Of a DNA stretch of 64,000 bases, positions 1-11,890 are shown in pieces. Under the pieces are notes generated by a model. The model made no database searches. It was not told where the DNA came from and saw only the letters and a list, made by a program, of their open reading frames with translations. Position 1 is the stretch's first letter; each line of letters opens with the position of its first letter. The DNA is from Ulva prolifera (lineage: Eukaryota; Chlorophyta; Ulvophyceae; Ulvales; Ulvaceae), in the NCBI GenBank assembly GCA_023078555.1, contig CM041202.1, positions 5,008,522 through 5,072,521 of the forward strand. The letters are read 5' to 3'. The position numbers were made by a program, and so were the translations under genes.

Positions 1-851
1 CAGATCAAGGCGGGCTGAATGTACCTGCGTGACAACTGATTATGAGCAATCCCTGAATTGAATGGCTTCTGACTTCACCATTTCTGATACGTTGACTGAT
101 GGGATCTTGAGCTTGATTGAGTCCAAACAAAACGACCTACATTCGCATGCATGGAATACGGCGTACACAATCTCTTGCAGATGCGTGTCGGCAATCTTGG
201 CTGAGTGCACGATTGCCGTGACGGGACTGTTCACATTTGGTGACGCGCGTAGGGTAGCGGCGCGCTTCGACACTCTGATCATATCAAGCATATCGTTCTG
301 AGCTAGGCACGATAGGAATGACATTTTGAATGCTCTGTCATCCTTGGCAACAGCAAAAACAAAATCTAAGAGCGGCTGTGCATACTTTGTGCCTAACCAA
401 CACATCAATGACACGCCCTGAGGGCTAAGCAAATTCCTAGTCGGGCCCGGGCCTGACCCCATGCAACCATGCAGGTGTCCGAGCCACCGAGCGACAGTGT
501 TGCACCAATTGTGCGTGCCGAAGACCTTGGTTCGAAGGTTTTGAAGGGCCACAGCTCTTCACTAAGCTCCTCGTTGACGAGCAACATTCTAGCGTCTTCC
601 TGCATAGCTAACAGTGTACTCCTAGAACCGCTAGACGAAAAGCATTTGCTTGCTTCGGCAACGACGGTGCCCAACCAGCGCATCTGTCCGGTTGTTCGAC
701 GAACATAGTCAATGTCCTCACGAGAAAACGACGAGATCCCTGGGATCTGGGACATGTGATGGTCGACGGACAAGTTTGCGTTACTAGGGTCTATGAAGGA
801 CTAGTGAACTACGTCCCAATCCGCGGCTAGAATGCTCTCTTGTGCAGACAT
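1..851 (-). pseudogene. Retroelement gag-like region, copy A (truncated by window edge)
   Basis: Minus-strand coding region that starts at an ATG near 851, just inside the LTR/primer-site boundary at 909, and runs off the left edge of the window. The frame is open except for an in-frame TAG at codon 17 (near 802) and a frame change near 553, after which it reads on to a TAA near 40. The same interval recurs at 19837-20687 with about three substitutions in the 1182-bp aligned block and with the same TAG and the same frame change. No family domain is recognisable in the N-terminal part; position directly after an LTR and the gag-like tail seen in copy B make a gag/capsid protein the best guess. 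Either a decayed copy that was then duplicated, or an element using recoding. Confidence 0.5.
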
Positions 852-908
852 GATGAGATCTGCAACAGGTGTGAAATGTTAGGTTGAAGATCTTAGCAAA
901 TCGATACC

Positions 909-1965
909 TGTCGAGAGAGGTGGAAGCCTCCGGGGCGCTGACGAGCACCTGGATCTAACTTGGCGTGGATGTAAGGGGCCTTACGTTGCAGTGCGGAGAC
1001 TGTAATCAACTATAGAATACGACAGGTTTAACAAAATGAGTGTCAATAAAAAATGTATTACGACATAGTGGAAATAGGTTCCCCAATTCGAACTCTGAAA
1101 ACAGAAGACCGAATCCCAACAAGTGCACGGTATAAATACCGTTTGGACTGCACCTAGGACACCCCTTCTAAGGCTGGCCACATTCAAGTGCTACACAAAA
1201 GTGGAGCACATTGAATGGAATCCCTAATAATCGCGGGATATCTAACATGATTGGCTGACAAGCGCTGGACACCGGACTCGGTGCCATCGTTATGGTGTGA
1301 CGAGTATGATTGTGTTCATTGCCATATGCATGTAACTTCTGGTGCGATAACAGCGCATCTCGGAGTATAACGTGCATGTCGGAGTTTAACCCCGGATTTG
1401 ACTTTCTGCCAATTTAGTGTAGTATTCTAGCGTGGCCACTGCGTATCGGGTTCGGGGCTCAAGTGACTTAGTGCCTCCGAATGGTATGTGCACATTTGAC
1501 TGTGTGCATGCTGAGCATGACTGATGACGTGTGACTATGAATGTGGAATAATGCATGTCCCACGACCAGTGACATAGCTAACTATTGATATGCTGTGTCG
1601 TTTGATGTGATCTAAGTTGTGTTCGTGCGCACGTATAAATACACGATGATCTCAGTGCTTAATAATGAGATATATGAAGATGTTAGTGAAGAGTGATATG
1701 ACTGGTGCGCGACGCCCTCGTAGCCACATGGTGAGCATTGTGCGACTGATGCCCATGACGTTAAAAAGGCCAAATAATGTATCGCTGTCCGGGTATTCGA
1801 CAACGCGAAATGACAAATGATTATAATCTGATGACTATGTGATGATGCAATATCCGGACCGTGTTATATTATTTGGTCATGTACGTGCTTGAGAGCACCT
1901 GGAGTTTATGATGCATGTGTGCATCTACCAGCCAGCGCCGGAGGTGAGATGAACATCTCACAACA
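909..1965 (-). repeat. Long terminal repeat, copy A
   Basis: Read on the minus strand this segment begins TGTTGTGAGAT with a short inverted repeat (ATCTCA) and ends ...CGACA, directly followed by GGTATCGAT, a likely primer-binding site, and then the gag-like ATG at 851. A TATA-like palindrome GGTATTTATACC lies near 1127-1139. The first 270 bases next to gag are almost identical to copy B at 20745-21018, but beyond about 1182 the two copies drop to roughly 85-90 % identity. Length about 1057 bp. The start is inferred by comparison with the LTR at 12296-13157, which begins with the same bases after a polypurine tract. Confidence 0.55.
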
Positions 1966-2761
1966 CGTCATGTGGAACGGCGTCGTTAACAGGCAAGATA
2001 TTGACATTGGCCTGTGGAACAGGGCCAACAACATTTTCGGCAGGGTTGTTGTTGACAGGGTTTTGGGCACCTTGGTCGGACATATTGGGTCGAATTGGTG
2101 AATGGTGCGTTTGGGTGCCGCTACGGAGACTCACCATAGGGGTTGATAGAATGAAATGTAGTGAATGAAACACTCGAGTGTTGGATTATATATGATTTAG
2201 GACGAGGTGCCACATGCTCATGGCCCTCGAACGCACTAATGGAACTCACGGGATTTCGTGCAAGTGAAATATTCCAAATAACGCGGCTCAAACATAAACA
2301 ACCGCGGGGTTCGTGAGTGTGAACCCTACTCACGCTCAAAATATGTAACAGTGTACATCGTAAGATACAAGCGCGAGTGCAAACCCGAGATAACTACAAT
2401 GTGACGGGACTCTGGTATCTTGCTCATGTATCATATCATGGACAACCAGGCCAGGACTAATTGGCGGTAATGCGAAGAAGCACGTAGCATACGCGAGAAA
2501 CAGGCGGCCTAGCCAGACAATGAATCTTCCTAGGGCGTCCGACTCCCCTTAGAAAACCGTAAACCCGACAGGGTGCGCGTCGGCTAATGGTAACAACTCG
2601 TGATCCTAAAGGCGAGCGAGTGCCAAAACTATAACGTAAACGTCCACGTGGCAAAAGAGCCAGGCGGGCTTCATAGAACTTGTGCCTAGTCACATCCTCC
2701 GAGGCCCCCGGCACGGGACAATACAAATCTAAAAAACCCCGAAAGGGGTTCTGTAGCTCAC
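1966..2761. other. Intergenic, no gene seen
   Basis: Between the start of LTR A and the end of the gag-like ORF at 2762. Short open frames only, none with recognisable similarity or conserved motifs. It may be the remaining internal part of the element whose gag begins at 3478, since that element is oriented leftward, but no protease, integrase or reverse transcriptase motif can be read here. Confidence 0.3.
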
Positions 2762-3478
2762 CTATTCAAGAGGCGGCCACGTCACATTCTTGACGTACTT
2801 CTCGACCTGGAGGAGATTATAGAAGCAACTCACGGCCGGGTGGGCCGCCGCCAGTAGGGGAATAATCTCCGCGGGGAGCTTGTTTGCCGCCTTGACTTCT
2901 TCGAGGCCGACCATCAGTGCTGACAATGGATTGTAGCACTTGCGGTTACGCATGACGTAGAAGTTGTACCGGATGGAATTCCGAATGGTCGTCTTCCACG
3001 CAGACATCGATTCTTCTAGATCACCTGCCAGACCAGGGGGGACAGAATCCGGGAGGGGTGCCGGATCTTCCGGCAATGCGAACTCCGGTTCGCCGCCGAT
3101 CATGGCATATGGGAGGTGCTGGTAATGTCTGTGATACGCGTGCTTGATGTTCAAAATGACGCGGCGCCCGTTGCCGAATAGGTTCCGGTAGATGTTAAGT
3201 TCGATAGGGGGCCTCGGACCTGGCCGACGCCAGTAGCGATGCGTCTCGTCCTTAAACTCGTCTTCATCGACGTGCGGGGTGCAGCTGTTACGCTTGGGCC
3301 GCCTATTCGCCGGCGGCTCTTCAGAGGGCTGCTGCTGCGCCAGAAGCTGACTCAAGGTGTTGATCATATCTGGTGAGAACGCAGCAGTGGCCGAAGGTAG
3401 CGGAATAAGCGCTTGCTCATCAGCACGTGGCTAAGGCTGTGGGTCAGCGGAAGGGGCATCTGAACCATCCACATTCAT
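2762..3478 (-). pseudogene. Gag-like ORF of a minus-strand LTR element
   Basis: Starts at the ATG at 3478, 17 bases after a primer-binding-site sequence (TGGTATCGGTGAG on the minus strand, 3483-3495), and reads to TAG at 2762, 239 codons. Codon 16 is an in-frame TAG (3431-3433), in the context Pro-Gln-Pro-stop-Pro-Arg. Without it the frame would be open over the whole length. The product is hydrophilic and charged, with a Pro/Arg-rich N-terminal third and a helical C-terminal half; no zinc knuckle is seen. It is not recognised by family; the call of gag rests on its position right after an LTR and primer site. No pol motifs follow on the left, so the element is truncated or non-autonomous. 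Confidence 0.5.
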
Positions 3479-3482
3479 TTTA

Positions 3483-3495
3483 CTCACCGATACCA
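3483..3495 (-). promoter_or_regulatory. Primer-binding site of LTR element
   Basis: On the minus strand reads TGGTATCGGTGAG, resembling the plant-type initiator-tRNA priming site TGGTATC. The same core follows LTR ends at 11102, 12295 and 32245, which supports the role. Confidence 0.55.
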
Positions 3496-3497
3496 AT

Positions 3498-3820
3498 TGA
3501 TATGTAAACTGGAGCAGTTAGGCTTAGAGGGCCACGGTTCAGTGGGCAGTGGAAAAGAAAGAGAAGAGATTTACAAGTAAAGTCCGAAGCTGTTGGACAG
3601 TACATGTGTATTTATAGGCTCCAGAGTGAGGCCTATGTTTAATACAAAAATATACTAGTGACTACAACTCATGTATCCCTCGATACCTCAATAAGCCCTA
3701 ATCTCACTCAGTCACGGTCGGAATAACATAACAAGAGCGTCCATAGTCATCTCGGCGTGGCATGCCACATGAACCCATCGAGACCAACCAAAGTTTGACC
3801 GGATATGAATTCATGTCAAG
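3498..3820 (-). repeat. 5' LTR of the gag-like element at 2762-3478
   Basis: Minus-strand segment ending two bases before the primer-binding site. It has a TATA box (CCTATAAATACAC on the minus strand, near 3603-3615) and a pyrimidine-rich leader. The 3' edge is set by the primer site; the 5' edge, somewhere near 3820, is uncertain because no second LTR copy is in the window. Confidence 0.4.
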
Positions 3821-3931
3821 TTACAACCATGGTTTGGATGTCCCTAGTGTAACCATATGTGTACACCATGTTCTCTACGGATGTGACATTTCACCACAGG
3901 GCTGCTCAAATAGGTTTCACGTCGTGTGGAC

Positions 3932-6900
3932 TTAAAATTCCCCATCGACAGACAAAGCTGCAGCGATGGCCTGCACATCTGCATGGCCCGAGCTCCCTTC
4001 ACCGTCACCTGAGTTGTTGCCACAATCAAATCGCATGGCCCGTACTGCTTCGTTGTGAATATCCATGCAGAATGCAGTCCGCACATGAAAAGCACTTGAC
4101 GGTTCATCAGTTGAATAAACATTGCCCGTCTCGCAGCTTGCCAAGGTCCTATTTGCATGATCCAGCCGTGCTGAAATTGAGCCATCCCGTATGGTTTTAG
4201 CAATCACAGCTTCAGTGTCAATGACATCTGGTAGTCCAAGCTTTGCTGCAACATCCTGCAATGACCAGTCCCTCTTCAGTGCTTGGTCATGACAAAGCAA
4301 TTGTACCTACACTGTTGTTGCAGCACCGCTGAACAACTCAAGAAAAGTGCACAACAGCAAGGGACGAGTTCTCATCTCAAGTCCACTGAAGCTCTAATCA
4401 TGCCATACCGTTTCGCAGTGAATATGCAAAGAGAAGAACATGGTGCAATGAACTCTCGAAGCCTGGTTTATGAATTGTCACTGGACGCTGACCGTGGTTC
4501 AGCGTTTTTTCAGTTAGCGATATGTAACTTCGCAGCGATAACATTAACAACTCGGCGAAAATCAACGCTTGAAACCGGAATTCTCACCGCCCCATATCGC
4601 GAGCAAGGCGAGCGATGTCAAATTTCCACCACCCACGTATCGTGAGCGAATCATACGTGCATTAATCATTATTAATCATATGTGCATTGATCGCTGGTCT
4701 CTGCCAGCAAACAGTGCATAACCACTGGAGTGAGAAGCAGCGCTGTCGTAATCCTGCGGACAGCAGCACAGACGGGACGCCACGACAGTGCCGCGCTGCT
4801 GACTTGCCACGTGTCGCGGCCCAAGACATGCAAGTGTTCTGAAGCCGATTCAAGACCGCGTTGCAAGACTTCAAAATGCATATTATTCTTGCTGTGATCG
4901 CTAATTCAGAGAGAGATAGGTGCAAACAGCCTAGGAACACCGCTGCTATGGTCTACTTATCCTGAGCAAACATTTCATCCAAAATTGTCAGCAAACCTGT
5001 GACAAGCTATCACGACACGGAATAATTGGTGGCCATAAGGCAGATGGAAATTGCACATTCTTCAATGTGTCATACCAATGACTGCTTCGCAGCTGCTCCT
5101 GTACCACCGACATGCTCATTGATACAGATCAGAAGAAGCAGCGAGACGAAGAGGAACAATCTGATGCAGTTTGAAAACGGTTTGGACATACAGTTGAGCT
5201 AGATGGTGTGACGAGAATCTGCAAGCTTGACTGCTTTCGGCAGAACATTGCAAAAATTGGCAAATGCACTTCACATGCCAGACGTGCAGGTAAAATCTGT
5301 GCGCTTTGCAATGTGCATAATGACACATTGCGCACGGCATGCATGTGTATGAATCTAGATCAACATGGAGCAAATGTCGAAGTACTGTACACAATTGAAC
5401 AATTTGACAACTGCACCTAGCATGTTGGCCAAGACACCTTTAAGCTGACATACTGGGACACAGTTACGGATTATGGGGGAGTTTGTTACTGAGAGCATCA
5501 GGGTGTTGACCCTAGTGGCACGCATGACGGATCCAAACTGTGGTCTGCAGGAAGACTACGCCAAGGCCTAGCTGCTGATGCCACGCTTTAAGAGTTGGTT
5601 TAAGTAAAGTTCTTTTGAACATGAGACATTGCGCAGTGACATGGTGGATATTGACCACTGACCACGCCTGTGTACATTTGTGCACGTGGCAACCGCTGCA
5701 ACTCCCATCAGAGCACTGGCAAGGCTTCGTTTCAAGAGTGAACATAATCCTGTGTTTGACATGGCTGGCATTCATTCGATTATGGAGATGTGACATTCTG
5801 TGACACACATTTTGCTACAATCTGCTGGTGGGCAGCAGATGCAGACACGTCTCAACATGGCAATAATGAGGCATCGTCTAATCCAGTGTGTATGGCATGA
5901 CACAAACGTAAGTTGCGCTAAATGTATACTCATCCAGACAAACGAATACTGATACATAATCACTTACTTCTTGCATCATGCTGATGGCACAAACAGTGCA
6001 GCATTTTCTGACAGGAACATGAAGTACGACCGCGCTAGTCAGCAATAATGAATGTCATGGTGTCACAACAACGCAGAAGACGGTGGAATTTATCGCCTGG
6101 CATCAGGGCAAGCTCATGCTCGTACCTGTATCGAGATGCGAGAGTAGGCAATGCTGATGCGGCGTAGTCCAGCACGCAACACATTGTAGCGCAGGCGGTT
6201 AATCAGATTGTGAGTTTGGTCCAACAAAAAAACGTCTGCATTCTTGTGTGCCACAGAATTGAATGCTGTAACATCGCCACTGCGAACAGCCGTCGCCAAG
6301 GAAAGATATGGTTGCAACATATTGCTGATCCCAGGTGAGGCAAGCTCAGACTGTCCAGGCATCTCACCCAAGAGCAGGCGGATGACAGTCAGCCACTTGT
6401 GTACAATAACCAAAAATCCGAGGGCAAGCGTTGGAGCCTGCAGGAGCATAAAACGTGAGCTTGACGCTGTGAAGATTACTGGTGCTACAAACGCTGGCGC
6501 TCAGTGCCAGCACACCACTAACCCGCAGGTTTCAACCACCACACACCTTTCTTGTCGCCTGCTGCAAAGATTCTTTTGCCTCGGAATACTCCAACTGAAC
6601 TGCTCGCATTTTACCCAGATAAAACAAATATCGACAGTGCTGCTGATTAGAACGCGGAGCGTCCAGCCTCTGTGCTTGTGCACGAAAATGCTCTGCCTGG
6701 TCGTACATATTATAATGCAAATAGTTTCGCAGCAAGAGGTTGAGCAGCGTCTCTTGACCCACGTCATCATGATTGAGCACGGCTGATGCGTGCAAGCTCA
6801 AAAGTCGAGGTCGAAGAGAGTCAAGATTGCCGTTCGCCTCTGCAGCCAGAGAGAGATAGAATGCACATCTTGCTGCGAGAACATCCAGAGTCCGCCGGTT

Positions 6901-7630
6901 ATGGGTCCGTGCATGCTCCACTGCTACATCAGCAATCTCCTGTAGCTGCAGCTCATACCGCACACTTACACATGGCAGCCATGAGTTGCTGCACCCGTGG
7001 ATGGCCATTAGCACAGACTAGAGGACTGCCGCCACGTCATTCCACAACTCAAGACATATGCATACTGCGATGTCGGTACTAAATGCAGGATGAGTCGTAC
7101 TACTACAAATTCTTTCTGATCAGCCAGGTACTGGCATATCAAGAAGGAGGCATAAAGCTCTTGTTCAGCAGACGCATCATGTTGCATTCCGGCGGTAGGA
7201 AGGCTGCTATTCGAGGTAGGTGTTTTGTTGGCACCATCCTGCATTCAATAAAGAGGCCGTCCTGTGCCATTGGACCATGGCCTTTTGCGTGGTCAAAATC
7301 CCGAATTCAGAATACGCCAATCTAGAATCGTACCGAAGCTTCGCTCTGCAAGTATTGCAGTAGCCCAGCTGTTACTTTGGATGGGGACAAGTTTTTTGAA
7401 ATAAAAGATGACAATAGGGGAGCTGTCAAATGTGGCCGGACTGCAGCTGTGGTTCGCAGAACACGACCGAACGCCAAGCGAGATTCACGACTCCAGACTG
7501 CTCCGGATATTATTGTGAAATTGGTCTCGAGCACTTGCAACGCGTTCCAAGGCTGGAGATCATGCTTCAGCGATGCATTGGGCACCGCGGGCTCTTGCCT
7601 GGTCACATCTGACCTTTCCATGGAATGCAT
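3932..7630 (-). CDS. RPN3: 26S proteasome regulatory subunit Rpn3/PSMD3
   Basis: Non-ATPase lid subunit of the 26S proteasome, a PCI-domain scaffold protein acting in cytosol and nucleus. Five exons on the minus strand: 7334-7630, 7107-7238, 6547-6945, 6126-6437 and 3932-4255, all phase 0 with GT donors and TGCAG-type acceptors; stop TAA. The product is 487 aa, matching the usual plant length (about 488). Family signatures are clear: NRRTLDVLAARC, GQETLLNLLLRNYLHYNMYD, the VIRLLLGEMPG segment, YSRIS before the last intron, and FCMDIHNEAVRAMRF near the C-terminus. The start ATG has an in-frame TGA nine bases upstream, supporting it, although a further 5' exon cannot be excluded. The last intron, 4256-6125, is 1.9 kb and holds no recognised element. 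Tail is acidic and ends in Asp-Gly-Glu-Phe. Lies directly beside the retroelement LTR ending at about 3820. Confidence 0.92.
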
Positions 7631-8400
7631 TCCGCGATGTCACGAATCGAAAGATATGTAACAGCTTGGCGCGAGTAAACTTCGGCTCTGGGAGATTGCC
7701 GCGAACGTGTGCAACAGTGTCCGGTCTAACGGAGTGTCAATGCCACTGCAGCCGTAAATGCGTAAACAAGCAGTACATATATGCCTGTACGCTGTACCTG
7801 AGGATTGGCGTCAATGAATCATGTGGCCATAAACCATCGTCAGGATTGATGAACGCAAACCAGAGTTCACCACGCCACCCGCGCCAGCATGCAGTCTCGA
7901 TGGTACACAGGCTACGAGAGCAATGGACAGCCGGGAAACAGCGCTTCCAAATAGGGCTGCGTTAACACGTCTGATCATTGGTAGACGTGAGATATTTGCG
8001 CGTACCGCGACGGGCCTGTAATATCTTCGCTGCTTACGCTAATGTTTGCTGGAGATTCCACGCACGCAAGGGTGCTGTTGCTGCGTGTCCTGTGAAGACA
8101 GTGTTGAATGTCGACAACATCCTTTTTCACTATTGTGTGTTGCTTTCAACACGTCCACCGGCTCATTGAAGCGTGAAGCAATCCCCTTACACCCGAGCGA
8201 TGGCAATCAATGTCTGGTACATGTTCGCTCCCCACTTCTGCACTACACAGAAATTCGATGGGTCGCCATTCAACATATCAATTGACTTTCACACCGTGCC
8301 CGACACTGCAATCGTCTCCCAACTCCCGGACGTGTTCCTCTGCTTTCGGCACGACCTGCCTTAAGACGTGATTGCAAAGGACGCGATTCATGATCTAACT
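7631..8400. other. Upstream region of RPN3, nothing recognised
   Basis: Contains the presumed RPN3 promoter. No convincing coding segment on either strand and no clear repeat. Confidence 0.3.
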
Positions 8401-8659
8401 TCAAACGCTGCTTCCACTTCTCGGCGGCCTACGCCGCGATGGCGTAATTGCAAGGCAACAAGTGAACTATGTGCCACTACCTGCAACCTCGAATCTGGAT
8501 TGCTCAGCTGCACTGGCTTTCTCAAGGTCAAGATGCTCTTTCACAATTGCCACGGCACTAGAGGAGTGGGAAACATCCAACAATCAGATATAACGCACCT
8601 CTCAACCAAATTTTGGTCCTTTGCGTCATGGTCATTATTTTTGCCTTTTGATCATGCGT

Positions 8660-8992
8660 GAACTCTGTGCCAAGTGCCATGGAATGGGCTCTTGGAATTC
8701 TACATCTTGGACATAACGTCGATCAGATCTGTTGCTTTGCTGTGCAAAACATGAACAAGTCATCATCCCACAAAATGATAAAACCGCGAGAAGCATACAA
8801 AGTAACATATAGTCCGGCATATAGTCTGACTTTGTGGCACACAAATCCCATTTCAGCAAGGACCTTCACCAAAGCTTTATGCCAGTCGCAAGCAACTTGT
8901 TGTTGGCAATTCGCGGATTTATACAATCTCCACACACGAGTTATCACGTTCTTGAAGTACGGGGGTTCTTCAACGAAAACCTCTTCTCCCAA
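8660..8992 (-). pseudogene. Ty1/copia-type reverse transcriptase remnant
   Basis: Minus-strand frame that aligns along the thumb-proximal half of copia reverse transcriptase: EVFVEEPPYF (family: VYM.QPPGF), then VWRLYKSA (family: V..L.KALYGLKQA), WHKALVKVLAEMGF (family: W...L...L...GF), a stretch where family members have FI..LYVDDIIF reading here as IILWDDDLFMF. The catalytic YVDD is therefore changed to LWDDD, and no integrase or RNase H is joined to it. A short, decayed pol fragment. Downstream on the same strand the reading frame is lost after about 8660. Confidence 0.6.
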
Positions 8993-9469
8993 GCTTACCC
9001 TTCAGGAACACATACGGTAGATCTATATGCTTGATCTTTGAATCCTCTTGAGCCGCAACACACGAGGTCGCACGAAACGTTGCATACGGAACTCCCGGCC
9101 GCGGACCGAAGTCTTCAAAGAATCTACACATTCATTTGATAACAACCACCACCTACATATCATGCTTTGCAGCGCTGAATCTTCCTGGCTGGCCCATGCT
9201 TGATCTTGAGCACCACTTACTCGTGATCGCCTTCTCCCTGGAGGCGGCCATCACAAATCGAAGAAGTCATGCTCACCCAAAGCATCTGCCTCGTCTAGCA
9301 TGGCATGTAGCCAAGCATCCCCGTCCTGTTGTGAAAGTGCCTCATAACGCCCAAAGCATGTACACATGAGGATGCACGCATAGGGTGGCACGTGTCAGTT
9401 TCACACTGAGCAAAATAGAACTAGAAAAAGCAACGGTCAAGTAGGTGTACACTCACGCGCAAGGATGCG

Positions 9470-9594
9470 ACGTGCCTATGCAGAAAATGGATGGCGCCCC
9501 AACAAGACTACTATCAAGCGTGTCTGGTCCTAGCAAACGCTCGGTATAAATACCGGTGTGTGTGCACCCAGGTCAATCCCCTTGTCAAAGCTGG
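9470..9594 (+). repeat. TATA-box module, copy 2
   Basis: About 100 bp that match the regions around 1127, 12498 and 20964: a block ending GGTATAAATACC followed about 40 bp later by AAGCTGG. Matching flanks include CAGAAAATGGATGGCGCCCC upstream. At 9595 the sequence switches to TGTTGTGAGAT, the LTR-start motif. Looks like a recombined piece of LTR. Confidence 0.4.
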
Positions 9595-10812
9595 TGTTGT
9601 GAGATATCTCACACTAGCGCATGCTGGCACAATTAACACCTTTTCTTTTATGCGTAGCGGCTTGTCCAGCTATGTGGACGGTCGCACACGCATAGCTTAC
9701 GAATTACCGATCGAGTTGTACACAATGTGATCACACGTACACTCAGTGGGCTTACGTGACTGCACTCGCCACGTGTGACTGCACGCATCCACCAGCCTTA
9801 CATGCACACTGCATCAGCGCTGTGTACAGCCTTCTCCCGGCACAATGTGTCACGTCATAGGCGTATTATGGCTTCATGCGGCTAGCCGAATCATTACTGT
9901 ACATATTACGTCTTATTGTGTGCATTATCGCCATTACACAGGGTCCCCCGGCGGGCTCCATGGTTAGCATGCACGATATTATCTAAACTGCCACCCAGAG
10001 CTTCCCACAAATTACGTGCGCAGCCTTGCTTACACTCATCTCAGGCTCTGTGAGCCACAGCTTAAGATCTCATGCGCTTATGCGGGATCTGGGATCGGTG
10101 TGGTTGTTATGCGGCATGATTTGGCGTGGCCAGCTGTTGAGACCTATCGGTCTGGTCTCAAAATGGTGGCGGTATATCAAAGGAAAGAGCAGCAACGCCA
10201 TGAACACGGCACTGCCACTGGCGTGAAGCACACAACTCTGAGGCGTCATCACGGTAAGGGCCCACGAGGTGGGTGCGAGACCGGGGCTTTGCCACAAGCG
10301 CCGGTGCCGCTTCTGCCTGGCAAACGGGTTACATAAGGTCCGAGAAGGACATCACCAGATCATCCAGATAATGGCCCACACGGTCGTGAGAGTGGGTGAC
10401 CAGCTGAATAAATTCATGCAAGCTTCTCCAGGATTGGCTGAAGGAATACATGCAAGCTGTGATGAAAGAGAATGAGGCAAACAACATCCGTATCCATGTC
10501 GAGGTGTGTCGTGTTTGCAGACGAAACTGTGCATTGACCATCCTGTGTATTGACCATGCTGAGACTATGTAGAAGTCGTGTGTCACAATGCATGAGCCTG
10601 CGGGCAGCAGTGTGGTGACAGGTGCACCCATGCACGGACGATCCGCGGATCCAGTGCAAGGGTAAGCCGCCAGCCGTGATTGTCTCGATGTAGTGAGAGA
10701 GATCGTGCGAGGGTTTCCCGCCGTAACCTTGAGTGTTCAGTGTGCATATAAGCATGTGCACACTGAGATCTGTAACCATTCTTCTTACTGTTTCACGGTA
10801 TTAGCATCTTCC
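9595..10812. other. Repeat-derived intergenic sequence
   Basis: Begins with an LTR-start motif TGTTGTGAGATATCTCACAC on the plus strand, but no matching primer-binding site follows, so the LTR copy is truncated or rearranged. No gene recognised. Confidence 0.3.
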
Positions 10813-11645
10813 TGTTGTGGGATATCCATATCTGGGGATCCAAGAATATAGATGACATAATCAAGGGAGGAGTCATCTAACAAAGGACTCGTTGCTTCAG
10901 GTGAGCCCCAGTGGTTAGAGCATGTCGTGTGTACTCTAGAGGTCACCGGTTCAATTCTTACTTTCATTTCTGCCGCGCGACTTTACGCGTTGGCAAGGTA
11001 CGCTCCCCTCCACGTCGTCATGCACAGTCAGCATGCTTACCAGCTCAGGCACGCGCATTAACCCCTGTGCACACTCGATGAGACTAACACGCGTCTTGAC
11101 AGGTATCGGTGAGCAGACTTCGTAATCTGCCTTACAGCTTCCATCTTCATTACACCTTCCGCTGTGTGAGCTCCTCCCGAGCGATCGCATCCCAGTCAGC
11201 ATAGCTCTCGAGCTTAAGGGAGTCCCAGTTATATGAGTTCGGTTACAGCGGGTTGGGCCCCCGTGGACTCGGGACGCGAAGAGAAGGTTCCAACATTCCA
11301 TCAGGAGTATCGAAGATATCCCACAGTTATCAGATCTGGATCTCCCTACGCTCGATCCTCGTTAAGGGGGGAAGTGTTGTGGGATATCCATATCTGGGGA
11401 TCCAAGAATATAGATGACATAATCAAGGGAGGAGTCATCTAACAAAGGACTCGTTGCTTCAGGTGAGCCCCAGTGGTTAGAGCATGTCGTGTGTACTCTA
11501 GAGGTCACCGGTTCAATTCTTACTTTCATTTCTGCCGCGCGACTTTACGCGTTGGCAAGGTACGCTCCCCTCCACGTCGTCATGCACAGTCAGCATGCTT
11601 ACCAGCTCAGGCACGCGCATTAACCCCTGTGCACACTCGATGAGA
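10813..11645 (+). mobile_element. TRIM-like miniature LTR retrotransposon
   Basis: Two direct LTR copies flank a 273-bp non-coding interior. The 5' LTR (10813-11101) starts TGTTGTGGGATATCC and ends CTTGACA; it is followed by a primer-binding site GGTATCGGTGAGC. The interior ends with a polypurine tract (AAGGGGGGAAG, 11364-11374) immediately before the 3' LTR. The 3' LTR (11375-11645) lacks its last 18 bases, where it is fused to a Ty3 RNase H reading frame. Interior too short for any retroviral protein, the hallmark of terminal-repeat retrotransposons in miniature. The LTR also contains sequences resembling a tRNA-gene A box (AGTGGTTAGAGCA) and B box (GGTTCAATTCT). Confidence 0.75.
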
Positions 11646-11890
11646 GAACTCGGGGCCATAGTGTTCGCATACCGCCAATGGCGGTGTTACTTAGAAAACA
11701 ATCAAACTGTGTTCATACATTCAGACCATAACCCTCTGCGGTTTTTGCAAACACAGAAAAAGCTGACAGGCAAACATGCCCGATGGCTTGAATCTCTTTC
11801 CCGTATTGACTGGAAAATAACATACATACCCGGAGACAAAAATGTGGTTGCTGACGCAGTCAGTAGAGCTACACATTTGCCCAATACAGA
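11641..11890 (+). pseudogene. Ty3/gypsy RNase H domain fragment
   Basis: Frame reading RELGAIVFAYRQWRCYL, then HSDHNPLRFLQTQ, HARWLESLSRIDWKITYIPG and VVADAVSR: the Ty3-type RNase H from its second strand to the conserved N.vADalSR end. The first catalytic residues are missing because the TRIM 3' LTR is joined at 11641-11645. The frame stays open to 12302, but that part is Pro/Ser/Thr-rich low-complexity and overlaps, antisense, the leader of the element downstream of the LTR at 12296. Confidence 0.75.

Noticed and set aside
10900-10960. Genuine tRNA gene within the TRIM LTR
   Set aside because: A and B box-like sequences are present, but I cannot form a proper acceptor stem or cloverleaf by eye.
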